A stretch of 33,153 nucleotides of DNA from Bacteroides sp. UBA939. GTDB taxonomy: Bacteria; Bacteroidota; Bacteroidia; Bacteroidales; Bacteroidaceae. The notes below the pieces were generated by a model. The model saw only the letters and a program-made list of their open reading frames with translations. It searched no databases and had not been told where the DNA came from. Position 1 is the first letter of the stretch. The number at the start of each line of letters is the position of its first letter. Both the position numbers and the translations under genes were made by a program. Where the stretch lies: positions 1-33,153 of the forward strand of contig NZ_DBDF01000081.1 of assembly GCF_002293435.1 (NCBI RefSeq), read 5' to 3'. Below, in pieces: positions 7,674-16,299 of this stretch.

Positions 7674-9329
7674 ATGGTAGAAAGATTCTTATCGCAAACC
7701 TCTTTCACATCGCAAGAGGACTTTAATAAAAACCTGAAGATAAATGTACCGGAGAACTTCAACTTCGGTTACGATGTAGTAGACGTCTGGGCTACTGAAC
7801 AACCCGACAAACGCGCTTTGCTGTGGACAAATGACCAGGGCGACTTCCGCCAGTACTCATTCGCCGATATGAAATATTATTCGGACAAGACCGCCGCGTA
7901 CTTCCAGAGCCTCGGCATAGGCCGCGGAGATATGGTGATGCTAATCCTGAAACGCCGTTTCGAGTTCTGGTTCAGCGTCATTGCCCTGCACAAACTGGGC
8001 GCTGTGGTTATTCCCGCCACACATTTGCTGACGAAGAAAGACATTACGTATCGTTGCAACGCAGCAGATATAAAGATGATTGTCTGTGCAGGCGAGCCGG
8101 TGATAACCGACCATATTGTTGCCGCCATGCCGGATTCGCCCACCGTGAAGACGCTTGTCAGCATAGGCCCCGACATCCCCGAAGGGTTTGGAGACTTCCA
8201 CAAAGGTATTGAAAACGCCGCTCCTTTCATAAGACCGGAACTTGCAAATACAAATGAAGACATCTCCCTGATGTACTTCACCAGCGGAACCACCGGCGAA
8301 CCCAAGATGGTTGCCCACGACTTCACCTATCCGTTGGGGCACATCGTTACCGCCAGCCTTTGGCACAACCTGACGGAAGACAGTCTGCACCTCACCATTG
8401 CCGACACCGGTTGGGGAAAGGCGGTGTGGGGCAAACTGTACGGACAGTGGATTGCCGGAGCAAACATATTTGTGTACGACCATGAGAAGTTTACGCCCGC
8501 CGCCATCCTGGAAAAGATACAGGATTTCCGCGTCACTTCCCTCTGTGCGCCGCCCACTATCTTCCGCTTCCTTATCCACGAAGACCTGACGAAGTATAAC
8601 TTATCGTCCCTGAAGTATTGCACCATCGCAGGCGAGGCGCTGAACCCTGCCGTATTCGAGACTTTCAAGAAGCTGACGGGCATCAAACTGATGGAGGGCT
8701 TCGGACAAACCGAAACTACGCTCATTATCGCCACCATGCCCTGGATGGAGCCGAAGCCGGGCAGTATGGGATTGCCCAATCCGCAATTTGATGTAGACCT
8801 GATAGACAACGACGGTCGTTCGGTGGAAGCCGGAGAGCAAGGACAAATTGTGATTCGCACGGACAAGCGCAAGCCGTTGGGATTGTTCAAAGAGTATTAC
8901 CGTGATGCGGAACGTACGTACGAAGCCTGGAACAACGACATCTATTACACCGGAGACGTTGCCTGGAAGGACGAAGACGGTTACCTTTGGTTCGTGGGGC
9001 GTGCCGATGATGTTATCAAGAGTTCCGGTTACCGCATCGGCCCGTTCGAGGTGGAAAGCGCCTTGATGACGCATGATGCCGTGATAGAGTGCGCCATTAC
9101 CGGTGTGCCCGATGAAATCCGCGGTCAGGTGGTGAAGGCTACTATTGTGCTGGCGAAAGAATATAAGGACCAAGCCGGCGAAGTGCTTGCCAAGGAATTG
9201 CAGGAGCATGTGAAGAAGGTGACGGCGCCTTATAAATATCCGCGTGTGATAGAGTTTGTAGATGAGCTGCCGAAGACTATCAGCGGGAAGATTCGCCGGG
9301 TTGAAATCCGGAAGAATGATACGAAGTAA
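7674..9329 (+). CDS. AMP-forming acyl-CoA synthetase
   Basis: 551 residues of the ANL superfamily. Motifs seen: the P-loop YFTSGTTGEPKMVAH, GFGQTETT, the hinge region YYTGDVAWKDEDGYLWFVGRADD, SSGYRIGPFEVES, and the C-terminal catalytic lysine region LPKTISGKIRRVEIR. It activates a carboxylic acid with ATP and transfers it to CoA. The sequence resembles acetyl- or medium-chain acyl-CoA synthetases, but the acid cannot be told by eye. It follows the XRE/cupin gene by 15 nt and is the end of its operon; two hairpins lie downstream. Confidence 0.9.
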   Translation: MVERFLSQTSFTSQEDFNKNLKINVPENFNFGYDVVDVWATEQPDKRALLWTNDQGDFRQYSFADMKYYSDKTAAYFQSLGIGRGDMVMLILKRRFEFWFSVIALHKLGAVVIPATHLLTKKDITYRCNAADIKMIVCAGEPVITDHIVAAMPDSPTVKTLVSIGPDIPEGFGDFHKGIENAAPFIRPELANTNEDISLMYFTSGTTGEPKMVAHDFTYPLGHIVTASLWHNLTEDSLHLTIADTGWGKAVWGKLYGQWIAGANIFVYDHEKFTPAAILEKIQDFRVTSLCAPPTIFRFLIHEDLTKYNLSSLKYCTIAGEALNPAVFETFKKLTGIKLMEGFGQTETTLIIATMPWMEPKPGSMGLPNPQFDVDLIDNDGRSVEAGEQGQIVIRTDKRKPLGLFKEYYRDAERTYEAWNNDIYYTGDVAWKDEDGYLWFVGRADDVIKSSGYRIGPFEVESALMTHDAVIECAITGVPDEIRGQVVKATIVLAKEYKDQAGEVLAKELQEHVKKVTAPYKYPRVIEFVDELPKTISGKIRRVEIRKNDTK

Positions 9330-9390
9330 AAGAGGGATTGTTTTAAGAAAAAAGAACACGAATACAATACCTGTATTTCTGTTCATAAAT

Positions 9391-9425
9391 CAGTCGTATA
9401 GTGAGCCCTATTCACTATACGACTG
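9391..9425. terminator. Perfect hairpin between convergent genes
   Basis: CAGTCGTATAGTGA (9391-9404) and TCACTATACGACTG (9412-9425) are exact inverted copies with a 7-nt loop. A partial third copy, CAGTCGTATACTG, follows at 9435-9446. It lies between the + strand synthetase and the - strand GH9 gene. There is no T run, so it may be a bidirectional stop or an RNA-stability element. Confidence 0.6.
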
Positions 9426-9451
9426 AATAGGGTTCAGTCGTATACTGATTG

Positions 9452-9484
9452 TACCCCCTCTCAGAAGGTGCTCTGGAGGGGGTA
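9452..9484. terminator. Second, GC-rich hairpin between convergent genes
   Basis: TACCCCCTC (9452-9460) pairs with GAGGGGGTA (9476-9484) around a 15-nt loop. It follows the perfect hairpin by 26 nt. Together they plausibly separate transcripts from the two strands. Confidence 0.5.
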
Positions 9485-9557
9485 AAAGGGGTTTCGGATA
9501 AGGTTTTGAACAAGTATGGAATGCAGTGAATCATCTTGACAAAAAGTTACATCCTCC

Positions 9558-12122
9558 TCACTTCAGCAACTCTTGTGCCGCAAGCACCAGGAACATGTAG
9601 TGCGAAGAACCTCCCCCCATCACATACTCAGTCTGCTGCCACAAGAACGGGAACGTCAACAGCTCCGGAAAGTCTGGACGAATAAGCGCAGTGCCAGATA
9701 TCACCCCACCGGGAATATACGACCAGTCCGCACGATTCAACCCATAGCCCACCGTAGCCGACTCTGCGCCTACGCCCGAAGCGAACGAAGCCTGGTTAGA
9801 CCCCGGATGACATCCCAGAACAAAGTTGAGCGCGCTGAATACCGGTGCGCCTGAGAATATCTCCGGATAAGCCGTCGTCAGGAAGTAGTACTCGAAACCA
9901 AAGCGCTGTATATCCCAGCCTGCACCCCAGATGTGCGGACGGTAAGGAATGCCGTACGGAGTATCCTGCGTTTGCTTCACCACTTCCTTTTCGTATTCAA
10001 CCAGCGCCTTGCGGAAAGCAGCGGAGAATGCCTTCGCCTTCTTGTTCTTCATCTGCGCAAACAGTTTCTCCACGCGTGCCGTGTACCACCCCGTTTGTCC
10101 TATCCGGCTGATGATAACTTCCCGGTTCTCAAGCAAAAAATCCATATACGCCTGTTCGCCCGTAGTGAGATACAACTCTACGGCAGCCTGTATTTTGGGG
10201 AACAAAGCCCAGTTCCGCCTCTGGTTTCCTCTGCTGTTAGTGTTGCTGACGTTCGCACCGACGGTAGCGTAAATCTCGCGGGCAATGTTGAGGCAATGTA
10301 CGCTGAGCGTGTCGTTCATACCTTTCAGCACACGCGACACGGCAGCCAGTTGGGCGGCGGTCGAGAGTTCGCGCGCCGGATTGTCCTCGGTGAAAATCCA
10401 ACGGTCGTCCTCGTTGCCGGTTATCCCGTCCGTCATGGCGGCGGCATCGCCCAGAAGTACGTACTGGCGCAGGTCGTTGCAGATGATACCCCTGTACAAA
10501 CGTCCCAGTGCCAGGTAGCCGCTCACTACGCTGAGGGCGCCGTTCTCCACTTGTTGCAACAAGTCGTTTTTGCCGTCTGCCTGGTGGATTTCCGTTACGC
10601 GGTTTATCTGGTCGATGGAAGTCACGTCAAGGTCCGGGCGGAAGGCTTCGTACGTCAGCGCCAGAATATACGACTCTCCGGCTTGCGATTCAATGCGAAG
10701 GTCGAAGTCACCCGCATCGTGCCAGCCGCCTATGTTTACTCCCGGAACTATGTCGCCCGGTTTGAACTTGGACAAACCTTCCTTCTGGTCGTAACCGTCG
10801 ATATGATTGTTCGAGGGTGCCATCCGCGCATCGTCCATGTGGCAGAGGTCGTGCCATACGCGGTACTTCTCGTTCACCCGCATGTGGCACATCTGCACCG
10901 GCAGGAAGTATTCGAGAACGGGTTGCCACACGCCTCTTGCGTACACATCATTGTCAATGCGGAAGATGGGGGACACGGATTCTCCGTACTTTATCTTGTA
11001 AAGGCCGGATTCGCGTACGTCGGTGAAGTTGACCTTCCGGTAGTTGTACCTCAGGAACTTACCCCATGCTTCGGGGCTGACGGTCTTGACAACGCTTTCC
11101 CGGTCTGCATCAATGCGGATAATCTGCGCCGTTTCCTGTCGGTCGTCGCGCACGTCCATTTCGATGATGGCTTCCTTGTCCTGTGCCGGGTGGTAGCCTA
11201 TCTGGGAGGTTTGTACAACGGGTGGATAAATCCAGTCGGACACCACGTTCGGGGTGATAATCCACTTCACCGCATCTTTCGTAACGCCCGGCCGGATGTT
11301 GCTGCGGAGTACAAACCAGCCGTTGTTATGGTTCATGCGTCCGTCAAACAGTTGCAGGTCGTCGTTCAATGATTCGATGGTTAGTTTGCTGTAAGGGTCG
11401 TCGGGGCGTGAGGTGAATTTGCGACCTGTGGCGTAAGGCTCGCTGATGATGTCGTCCGCCACAATGGGGCTGTATCCTTTGCCTATCAACCGGTTGATGT
11501 CCGCCAGCGAACGGTTTGCCTGGTGAAAGTCTCCGGTGTGCAGGTGGTTGGGCTTGGTGGTCATCAGCGGGGAGTTGGGCTGCTGCGGGTAGATGCCGCT
11601 TTGTTTGTCCATTATCCAGGGCTTGCCGAACAGTGAGCCGGGGAAGAATTCGAGGTTGAAGCCCACTTTCCCGATAAACTCCCGGGGAATGGGGCGGTCG
11701 AGGTCTACGGTAACTTCGATGCTGTTTCCTTTTGCTTCTACCTTTACGGTATAATGAAAGTTAAGATCCGGGTAAATCATCGGGTTAAAGCCAGTGAGGT
11801 GGCGCGACGAGTCGGGGTAACAGAGTGAGGCGGTGATGCTGTTGTCGCCCAGTTCCCGTTTGAGTTGTTTCGGCACGGGCTGCCACTGTCCCGGTGTAGC
11901 TTCCAGGCGAATATCTCCGTTGGTGGCTATGCGGTGTCCGTTCATGATGACGCATACTCCCCCCTGGTGTCCTTCGGGGTAGATGTCGTCAAAGGCCATT
12001 ACGTCGATTCCTTGGTTTTTGAAGTAACCGGCGGAGGTGAGTTGAAACTCCTGCGCATACGATGCATTGCTGCAGAAGAGCAGGGCGCAGGCTGATGCAA
12101 ATAGAAAAATTCTTTTTCTCAT
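9558..12122 (-). CDS. Secreted glycoside hydrolase family 9 enzyme (long form)
   Basis: 854 residues with a signal peptide (hydrophobic core, cleavage near SYA-QE). An N-terminal beta-rich part of about 300 residues precedes a cellulase Ig-like domain (about 305-400, with VVQTSQIGYHPAQDKEA) and a C-terminal (alpha/alpha)6 GH9 domain. The GH9 base motif is GGWHDAGDFDLR, and the likely acid is the Glu of WQQTEYVMGGGSSHY near the C-terminus. GH9 enzymes cleave beta-1,4-glucans or related beta-glycosides; the exact substrate is not readable. The C-terminal motif differs from that of the second GH9 in this window (SNEIAINW), so the two belong to different subgroups. Transcribed away from the epimerase-GH3-GH9 set. 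Confidence 0.88.
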   Translation of the reverse strand: MRKRIFLFASACALLFCSNASYAQEFQLTSAGYFKNQGIDVMAFDDIYPEGHQGGVCVIMNGHRIATNGDIRLEATPGQWQPVPKQLKRELGDNSITASLCYPDSSRHLTGFNPMIYPDLNFHYTVKVEAKGNSIEVTVDLDRPIPREFIGKVGFNLEFFPGSLFGKPWIMDKQSGIYPQQPNSPLMTTKPNHLHTGDFHQANRSLADINRLIGKGYSPIVADDIISEPYATGRKFTSRPDDPYSKLTIESLNDDLQLFDGRMNHNNGWFVLRSNIRPGVTKDAVKWIITPNVVSDWIYPPVVQTSQIGYHPAQDKEAIIEMDVRDDRQETAQIIRIDADRESVVKTVSPEAWGKFLRYNYRKVNFTDVRESGLYKIKYGESVSPIFRIDNDVYARGVWQPVLEYFLPVQMCHMRVNEKYRVWHDLCHMDDARMAPSNNHIDGYDQKEGLSKFKPGDIVPGVNIGGWHDAGDFDLRIESQAGESYILALTYEAFRPDLDVTSIDQINRVTEIHQADGKNDLLQQVENGALSVVSGYLALGRLYRGIICNDLRQYVLLGDAAAMTDGITGNEDDRWIFTEDNPARELSTAAQLAAVSRVLKGMNDTLSVHCLNIAREIYATVGANVSNTNSRGNQRRNWALFPKIQAAVELYLTTGEQAYMDFLLENREVIISRIGQTGWYTARVEKLFAQMKNKKAKAFSAAFRKALVEYEKEVVKQTQDTPYGIPYRPHIWGAGWDIQRFGFEYYFLTTAYPEIFSGAPVFSALNFVLGCHPGSNQASFASGVGAESATVGYGLNRADWSYIPGGVISGTALIRPDFPELLTFPFLWQQTEYVMGGGSSHYMFLVLAAQELLK

Positions 12123-12216
12123 GGTACCTTATTTTTAGAGTTAAGTAAATGTTCATAAGTAATGCGAATCAGGAGTTAGAGGAATTAAAGGAGTTATCAG
12201 CCCTCAAGCGGGCTTA

Positions 12217-12286
12217 GGAGTTAAAGCCGATACTCCCTTAATGCTTAATTCTGTATATCAGTAACCAGACTATCGGCTTTAACTCC
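12217..12286. repeat. 16-bp perfect inverted repeat in the GH9/epimerase divergent region
   Basis: GGAGTTAAAGCCGATA (12217-12232) and its exact complement (12271-12286) enclose 38 nt. A smaller hairpin AGCCC/GGGCT lies at 12199-12214. The flanks (12170-12330) carry several copies of GAGTTA/TAACTAC words. If transcription starts near 12350, the hairpin lies in the untranslated leader of the GH9 gene and could act on its mRNA. Confidence 0.6.
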
Positions 12287-12355
12287 CATAACTACTGAGC
12301 GAAGAGATAACTACTTTAACTACTGATTCACAAAAGAGAATGAAGGAACAGGTTA

Positions 12356-12363
12356 CAAATCTA
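12356..12363 (-). promoter_or_regulatory. Possible -7 box for the long GH9 gene
   Basis: On the minus strand the sequence is TAGATTTG, a TAnnTTTG match. No well-spaced -33 element is seen. It would give a leader of about 230 nt. Weak support. Confidence 0.3.
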
Positions 12364-12514
12364 CTTAAAATTCGCAAGGTGCAGATAGCCCGGAGGAATC
12401 TTTAGGGGGATGTAATCTTTCCGGTAACGTCCTGATTTGTTTTCTCTGCCGGAGGAAATCAAATGATTCCTCTTTCCGATACAATTAATGCCCTAAATAA
12501 CGGGGGCATTGTAA

Positions 12515-12543
12515 TTGTTGAATTGTGAATCTAATTAACTTTG
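12515..12543 (+). promoter_or_regulatory. Probable promoter of the epimerase-GH3-GH9 operon
   Basis: TAACTTTG at 12536-12543 fits the -7 box, and TTG at 12515-12517 fits the -33 element with an 18-nt spacer. It predicts a leader of about 110 nt that contains the 23-bp repeats at 12568-12636. A second TAATTTTG at 12644-12651 lies too close to the start codon to be the main promoter. Confidence 0.5.
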
Positions 12544-12567
12544 CGGATGCTGACGAGTCGGTGTTTA

Positions 12568-12636
12568 GGTGAGAGTGACCCACTGGGGCGGGTGAGAGTG
12601 ATTCACGGAAATGGGTGAGGGTGACTCCCTCCTGAT
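12568..12636. repeat. Three-copy 23-bp tandem repeat (GGTGAGAGTGA)
   Basis: GGTGAG-AGTGA/GGTGA units start at 12568, 12591 and 12614, spaced exactly 23 bp. Each of the first two has GTGA...TCAC/CCAC as an imperfect inverted core. It lies in the predicted leader or promoter-proximal DNA of the epimerase operon. Could be operator sites or an RNA element; the period recalls the 22-bp arrays elsewhere in the window. Confidence 0.6.
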
Positions 12637-12661
12637 TTTGATATAATTTTGATTAATACTT

Positions 12662-13927
12662 ATGAAACATTATTTTCTTATTTCCCTGCTTATTCTAATC
12701 CAATCATGGATTTCTCTTCCTACAAAGGCTCAACCGGATGCCGTCAGGACATTGCATGACGAGATTACCGCAGACCTGAAAGACAACATCCTCCCCTTCT
12801 GGGAGAAACACAGCATAGACCCCTCCGGAGGTTTCTACGGAACCCTCATGCGCGACGGAACCCCAATAGCCGATGCCCCCAAAGGCGGAGTCTTGAACGC
12901 ACGTATCCTCTGGACTTTCTCGGCCGCCTACCGCATCTGCGGAGACACCATCTACCGCAACCTCGCAGACAGAGCGCAACGCTATTTCATCGACCATTTC
13001 ATCGACCCCCAATACGGCGGCGTCTACTGGCAGATAAAAGCAGACGGCACCCCCTTGAATACCGACAAACAAACCTACGGCTGCACCTACGCCATTTACG
13101 GACTTGCCGAACACTTCCGGGCAACCGGTAACATCGAGAGCCTGCAAAAAGCCATCGACATTTACCGTACCATGGAAAACAAAATAAAAGACCCGCTCAG
13201 AGACGGTTATATCGAATCCTTCAACCGCACATGGGGAACTCCGGAAAAGCTGGGATACGACGGAGACGGCACTGCCACCAAAACCATGAATACCCACATA
13301 CATGTGCTCGAAGCATACACCTTATTGTATAAAGTGTGGCGCGACAGCACCCTGCGCCAACGTCTTGCCAAAGTAATAGACCTGCTCACCACCAAACTAT
13401 ACAACCCGCAGACGCACCACCTGATACTGTTCTGTGACTCCGATTGGAAAAACCTGGATGACATCGACTCCTACGGGCATGATATCGAAACATCCTGGTT
13501 GCTGACGGAAGCCGCAGAGGCGTTGGGCGATGCTTCAGTCATAGATAAATGCAGGAAAATCTCCTTAGAACTGGTGGATGCCGCCCTGCAGGAAGGCATC
13601 AACCCGACGGGATACATGATGTACGAAAGAAACAAAGACAGAATCCGCAGAGACGCTTCCTGGTGGTGTCAGGCGGAAACAGTAGTTGGATGCATGAATG
13701 CATGGCGACTGACCGGGAAGCAGTCTTATCTGGATAGCGCCATCCGCACCTGGGAGTTTATCAAGTTGCGAATGATAGACAGGGAGCATGGCGAATGGTA
13801 CCGGACGGTATTGGAGGACGGCACTCCCCGCCGCCGTGAACCTAAGGCGAGCTTGTGGAACTGCCCTTACCACAACAGCCGTATGGGATTTGAAATTACA
13901 GGTTTTTTAAATGAAATAAATGAGTAG
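12662..13927 (+). CDS. Secreted cellobiose 2-epimerase-like (AGE family) enzyme
   Basis: 421 residues with a signal peptide (cleavage near TKA-QP), then an (alpha/alpha)6 barrel of the N-acylglucosamine 2-epimerase superfamily. Conserved histidines expected for catalysis are visible: NTHIHVLEAY (His212, His214), GHDIETSW (His273) and CPYHNSRMGFE (His404), plus WWCQAE. Known cellobiose 2-epimerases convert cellobiose to glucosyl-mannose and epimerise beta-1,4-mannobiose. They are typically cytosolic, so the signal peptide here is unusual and places the reaction in the periplasm. It is three nt upstream of the GH3 gene. Substrate is inferred from family and neighbours (GH3, GH9). Confidence 0.82.
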   Translation: MKHYFLISLLILIQSWISLPTKAQPDAVRTLHDEITADLKDNILPFWEKHSIDPSGGFYGTLMRDGTPIADAPKGGVLNARILWTFSAAYRICGDTIYRNLADRAQRYFIDHFIDPQYGGVYWQIKADGTPLNTDKQTYGCTYAIYGLAEHFRATGNIESLQKAIDIYRTMENKIKDPLRDGYIESFNRTWGTPEKLGYDGDGTATKTMNTHIHVLEAYTLLYKVWRDSTLRQRLAKVIDLLTTKLYNPQTHHLILFCDSDWKNLDDIDSYGHDIETSWLLTEAAEALGDASVIDKCRKISLELVDAALQEGINPTGYMMYERNKDRIRRDASWWCQAETVVGCMNAWRLTGKQSYLDSAIRTWEFIKLRMIDREHGEWYRTVLEDGTPRRREPKASLWNCPYHNSRMGFEITGFLNEINE

Positions 13928-13930
13928 TAT

Positions 13931-16150
13931 ATGAAACGAATCAGTCTATTAACCGTCGCATCCGGCATCATTGTGCTGGCGGCATGTACCGCAGAGAAAC
14001 CGGTGGAAAAGAAGTCTCTCTTGTTGCAACACGAAGATGAAATCACAGAGTTGATATCTCAAATGACACTGGAAGAGAAAGTAAACATGCTGCATGGCAA
14101 GAACATGTTCTCATCGGCAGGCGTAGAACGCCTGGGCATAGCAGACATGCAATATGCCGACGGCCCTTTCGGTATCCGCGAAGAAATGGAACCGCACTCA
14201 TGGAACTCCCTGGGATTAACCACAGACTCCGCCACCTTCTACCCCACCGGCTCGGCACTGGCAGCCACCTGGAGCGAAGACCTGGCGTACCGGTATGGCG
14301 TAGGCATGGCAAAGGAAGCCCGGCTGAGGGGCAAGGACATGATATTAGGCCCTGCCATCAACATTCAGCGACTGCCCACCGGCGGACGTACGTACGAGTA
14401 TCTGAGCGAAGACCCGCTGTTGAGCGCAGCGCTTTCCGTGAAATATACATTGGGAGCGCAAGACAACGGAGCGGCTGTCTGCCTGAAGCATTATGCGCTC
14501 AATAATCAGGAGGATGCCCGTGGAAGCGTCAACGTGAAGGTATCCCAACGGGCTATGCGCGAGATTTATCTTCCTCCGTTCGAAGCCGCCGTGAAAGAAG
14601 GAGACGCTTATGGAGTGATGGCGGCATATAATAAAGTAGAGGGAGACTGGTGTTCGGAAAATGATATGCTGCTGAACCGCATTCTCCGTGATGAATGGGG
14701 ATTCCGCGGGATAGTTATCTCCGACTGGGGCGGCGTACACTCCACAGTGAAGGCGTTGCAGAACGGATTGAACGTGGAAATGCCGGGGTCGCGCTACTTT
14801 GGACAGGCATTGCTGGATTCTGTAAAGTCCGGTGCCGTATCCGACAGTATTATCGACATCAGGGTACGTGAGATTCTGCGTGTCCGCCTCACAGTGAAGC
14901 CTGTGCCCGAAGCAGAAGCCAACCAAGTAATGACCTCTCAGCCCGAACAGCAACAAATAGCTTATGACATAGCCAAGCGTTCCATTGTGTTGCTCAAGAA
15001 TGAAAACAAACTGCTTCCCATCCAGGCAGAGAAAGTCAAGAGTATTGCCGTGATAGGAGACAATGCCGTGCGCACGCAAGCGTTGGGCGGAGTAGGCGCC
15101 GGAGTGAAAGCACTGTATGAAGTCACCCCGTTGGCAGGCATCACGAAGCAATTTGAAGGAAGTGGAATCACCATTAAATGGGCGCAAGGCTACGCCGAAT
15201 ATAGCAAGCGCGACCGCGAATCGCGCGTATCTCCCTATACAAACGCCGACCCCAAGTTGATGGACGAAGCCGTATCGCTTGCAAAGGAATCAGACCTGGT
15301 TATCTTCGTTGGTGGAAACAACCGGGAAGTAGAGACCGAAGGACGCGACCGCAATGCCATTACTTTACCCATGGGGCAGGACGAATTGCTGAAAGCACTC
15401 TCTGCCGTTAATCCGAACATTGTGACGGTAATCGTGTCCGGCGCTCCCGTGGACTTGCGTGTTGTGCAGGAGACGTCTCCCGCCATTCTCATGTCCTGGT
15501 TCAATGGCTCGGAGGGTGGTACTGCTTTGGCTGATGTCCTGTCGGGAGAAATTTCTCCTTCGGGGAAGTTGCCTTTCACTCTCCCAATCCGTCTGGAAGA
15601 TTCTCCCGCTTATAGTCTGAATGTCTATCCGCAGGAAATGCCGCAGAGGCAAGGAGATATATTCACGAATCTTGTAAACAGAAGAAATGCGGCTCAGCTC
15701 GGTGGACCTGATGCGGAGTATGCGGAAGATATATTTGTGGGATACCGTTGGTTTGATACCAAGGAGGTTCCTGTGTTGTATCCTTTCGGTCACGGGTTGT
15801 CTTATAGCTACTTCAATTACTTGAATTTGGAGGTGGACATGGATGATGACAATCTCGTTGCTGAGGTGAAACTCCGTAATACGGGGAAATACGACGGAGA
15901 GGAAGTGGTACAGCTTTATGTCAGGCGTCCGGATTCCAAGATAGAGCGCCCGCTGCAAGAATTGAAAGGTTTCCAACGCATCCATCTGCAAGCAGGTGAA
16001 ACAGGTTCTGTAAAGATACAGGTTCCTATGAAGCATCTGCGGCACTGGGATGAAGCAGCCTGGGATTGGCAACTGGAGCCGGGTACTGTAGAGATAATAG
16101 TAGGAAGTTCTTCGAAGGATGGAAGGATACAAATGGAGACAGAGATTTAA
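13931..16150 (+). CDS. GH3 beta-glucosidase-type lipoprotein
   Basis: 739 residues. A lipoprotein signal ends at LAAC (Cys19), so it is membrane-anchored, facing the periplasm. Domains in order: GH3 barrel (about 40-330), with the nucleophile Asp265 in GIVISDWGGVHS and LKHYALNNQE; the alpha/beta sandwich domain (about 360-570), with likely acid/base Glu in NREVETEGRDR; and a C-terminal fibronectin-III-like domain (about 640-735, with VQLYVRRPDSKIERP and LKGF). GH3 enzymes release terminal beta-linked glucose (sometimes xylose or GlcNAc). Its place between the epimerase and GH9 suggests it acts on cello- or glucomanno-oligosaccharides. Confidence 0.9.
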   Translation: MKRISLLTVASGIIVLAACTAEKPVEKKSLLLQHEDEITELISQMTLEEKVNMLHGKNMFSSAGVERLGIADMQYADGPFGIREEMEPHSWNSLGLTTDSATFYPTGSALAATWSEDLAYRYGVGMAKEARLRGKDMILGPAINIQRLPTGGRTYEYLSEDPLLSAALSVKYTLGAQDNGAAVCLKHYALNNQEDARGSVNVKVSQRAMREIYLPPFEAAVKEGDAYGVMAAYNKVEGDWCSENDMLLNRILRDEWGFRGIVISDWGGVHSTVKALQNGLNVEMPGSRYFGQALLDSVKSGAVSDSIIDIRVREILRVRLTVKPVPEAEANQVMTSQPEQQQIAYDIAKRSIVLLKNENKLLPIQAEKVKSIAVIGDNAVRTQALGGVGAGVKALYEVTPLAGITKQFEGSGITIKWAQGYAEYSKRDRESRVSPYTNADPKLMDEAVSLAKESDLVIFVGGNNREVETEGRDRNAITLPMGQDELLKALSAVNPNIVTVIVSGAPVDLRVVQETSPAILMSWFNGSEGGTALADVLSGEISPSGKLPFTLPIRLEDSPAYSLNVYPQEMPQRQGDIFTNLVNRRNAAQLGGPDAEYAEDIFVGYRWFDTKEVPVLYPFGHGLSYSYFNYLNLEVDMDDDNLVAEVKLRNTGKYDGEEVVQLYVRRPDSKIERPLQELKGFQRIHLQAGETGSVKIQVPMKHLRHWDEAAWDWQLEPGTVEIIVGSSSKDGRIQMETEI

Positions 16151-16299
16151 TCATAACAATAAGGGCTTACCCGAAACATCAGGTACGTGAGCCGGATTTC
16201 TCCTGCATAAATACCGGATGAATTTGCGGGATGAACTCGTACACCGGATGTTCCGGGTAAACCAAAAGCAAGTAACTAACTCTTTAAAATATAGAATAT

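Noticed and set aside
9933..11372. 479-codon open frame antisense to the long GH9 gene
   Set aside because: The GH9 frame has signal peptide, domains and catalytic motifs; the antisense frame is a codon-bias shadow.
12644..12651. TAATTTTG as main promoter of the epimerase gene
   Set aside because: It lies only 10 nt before the ATG, leaving almost no leader; the pair at 12515-12543 fits better.
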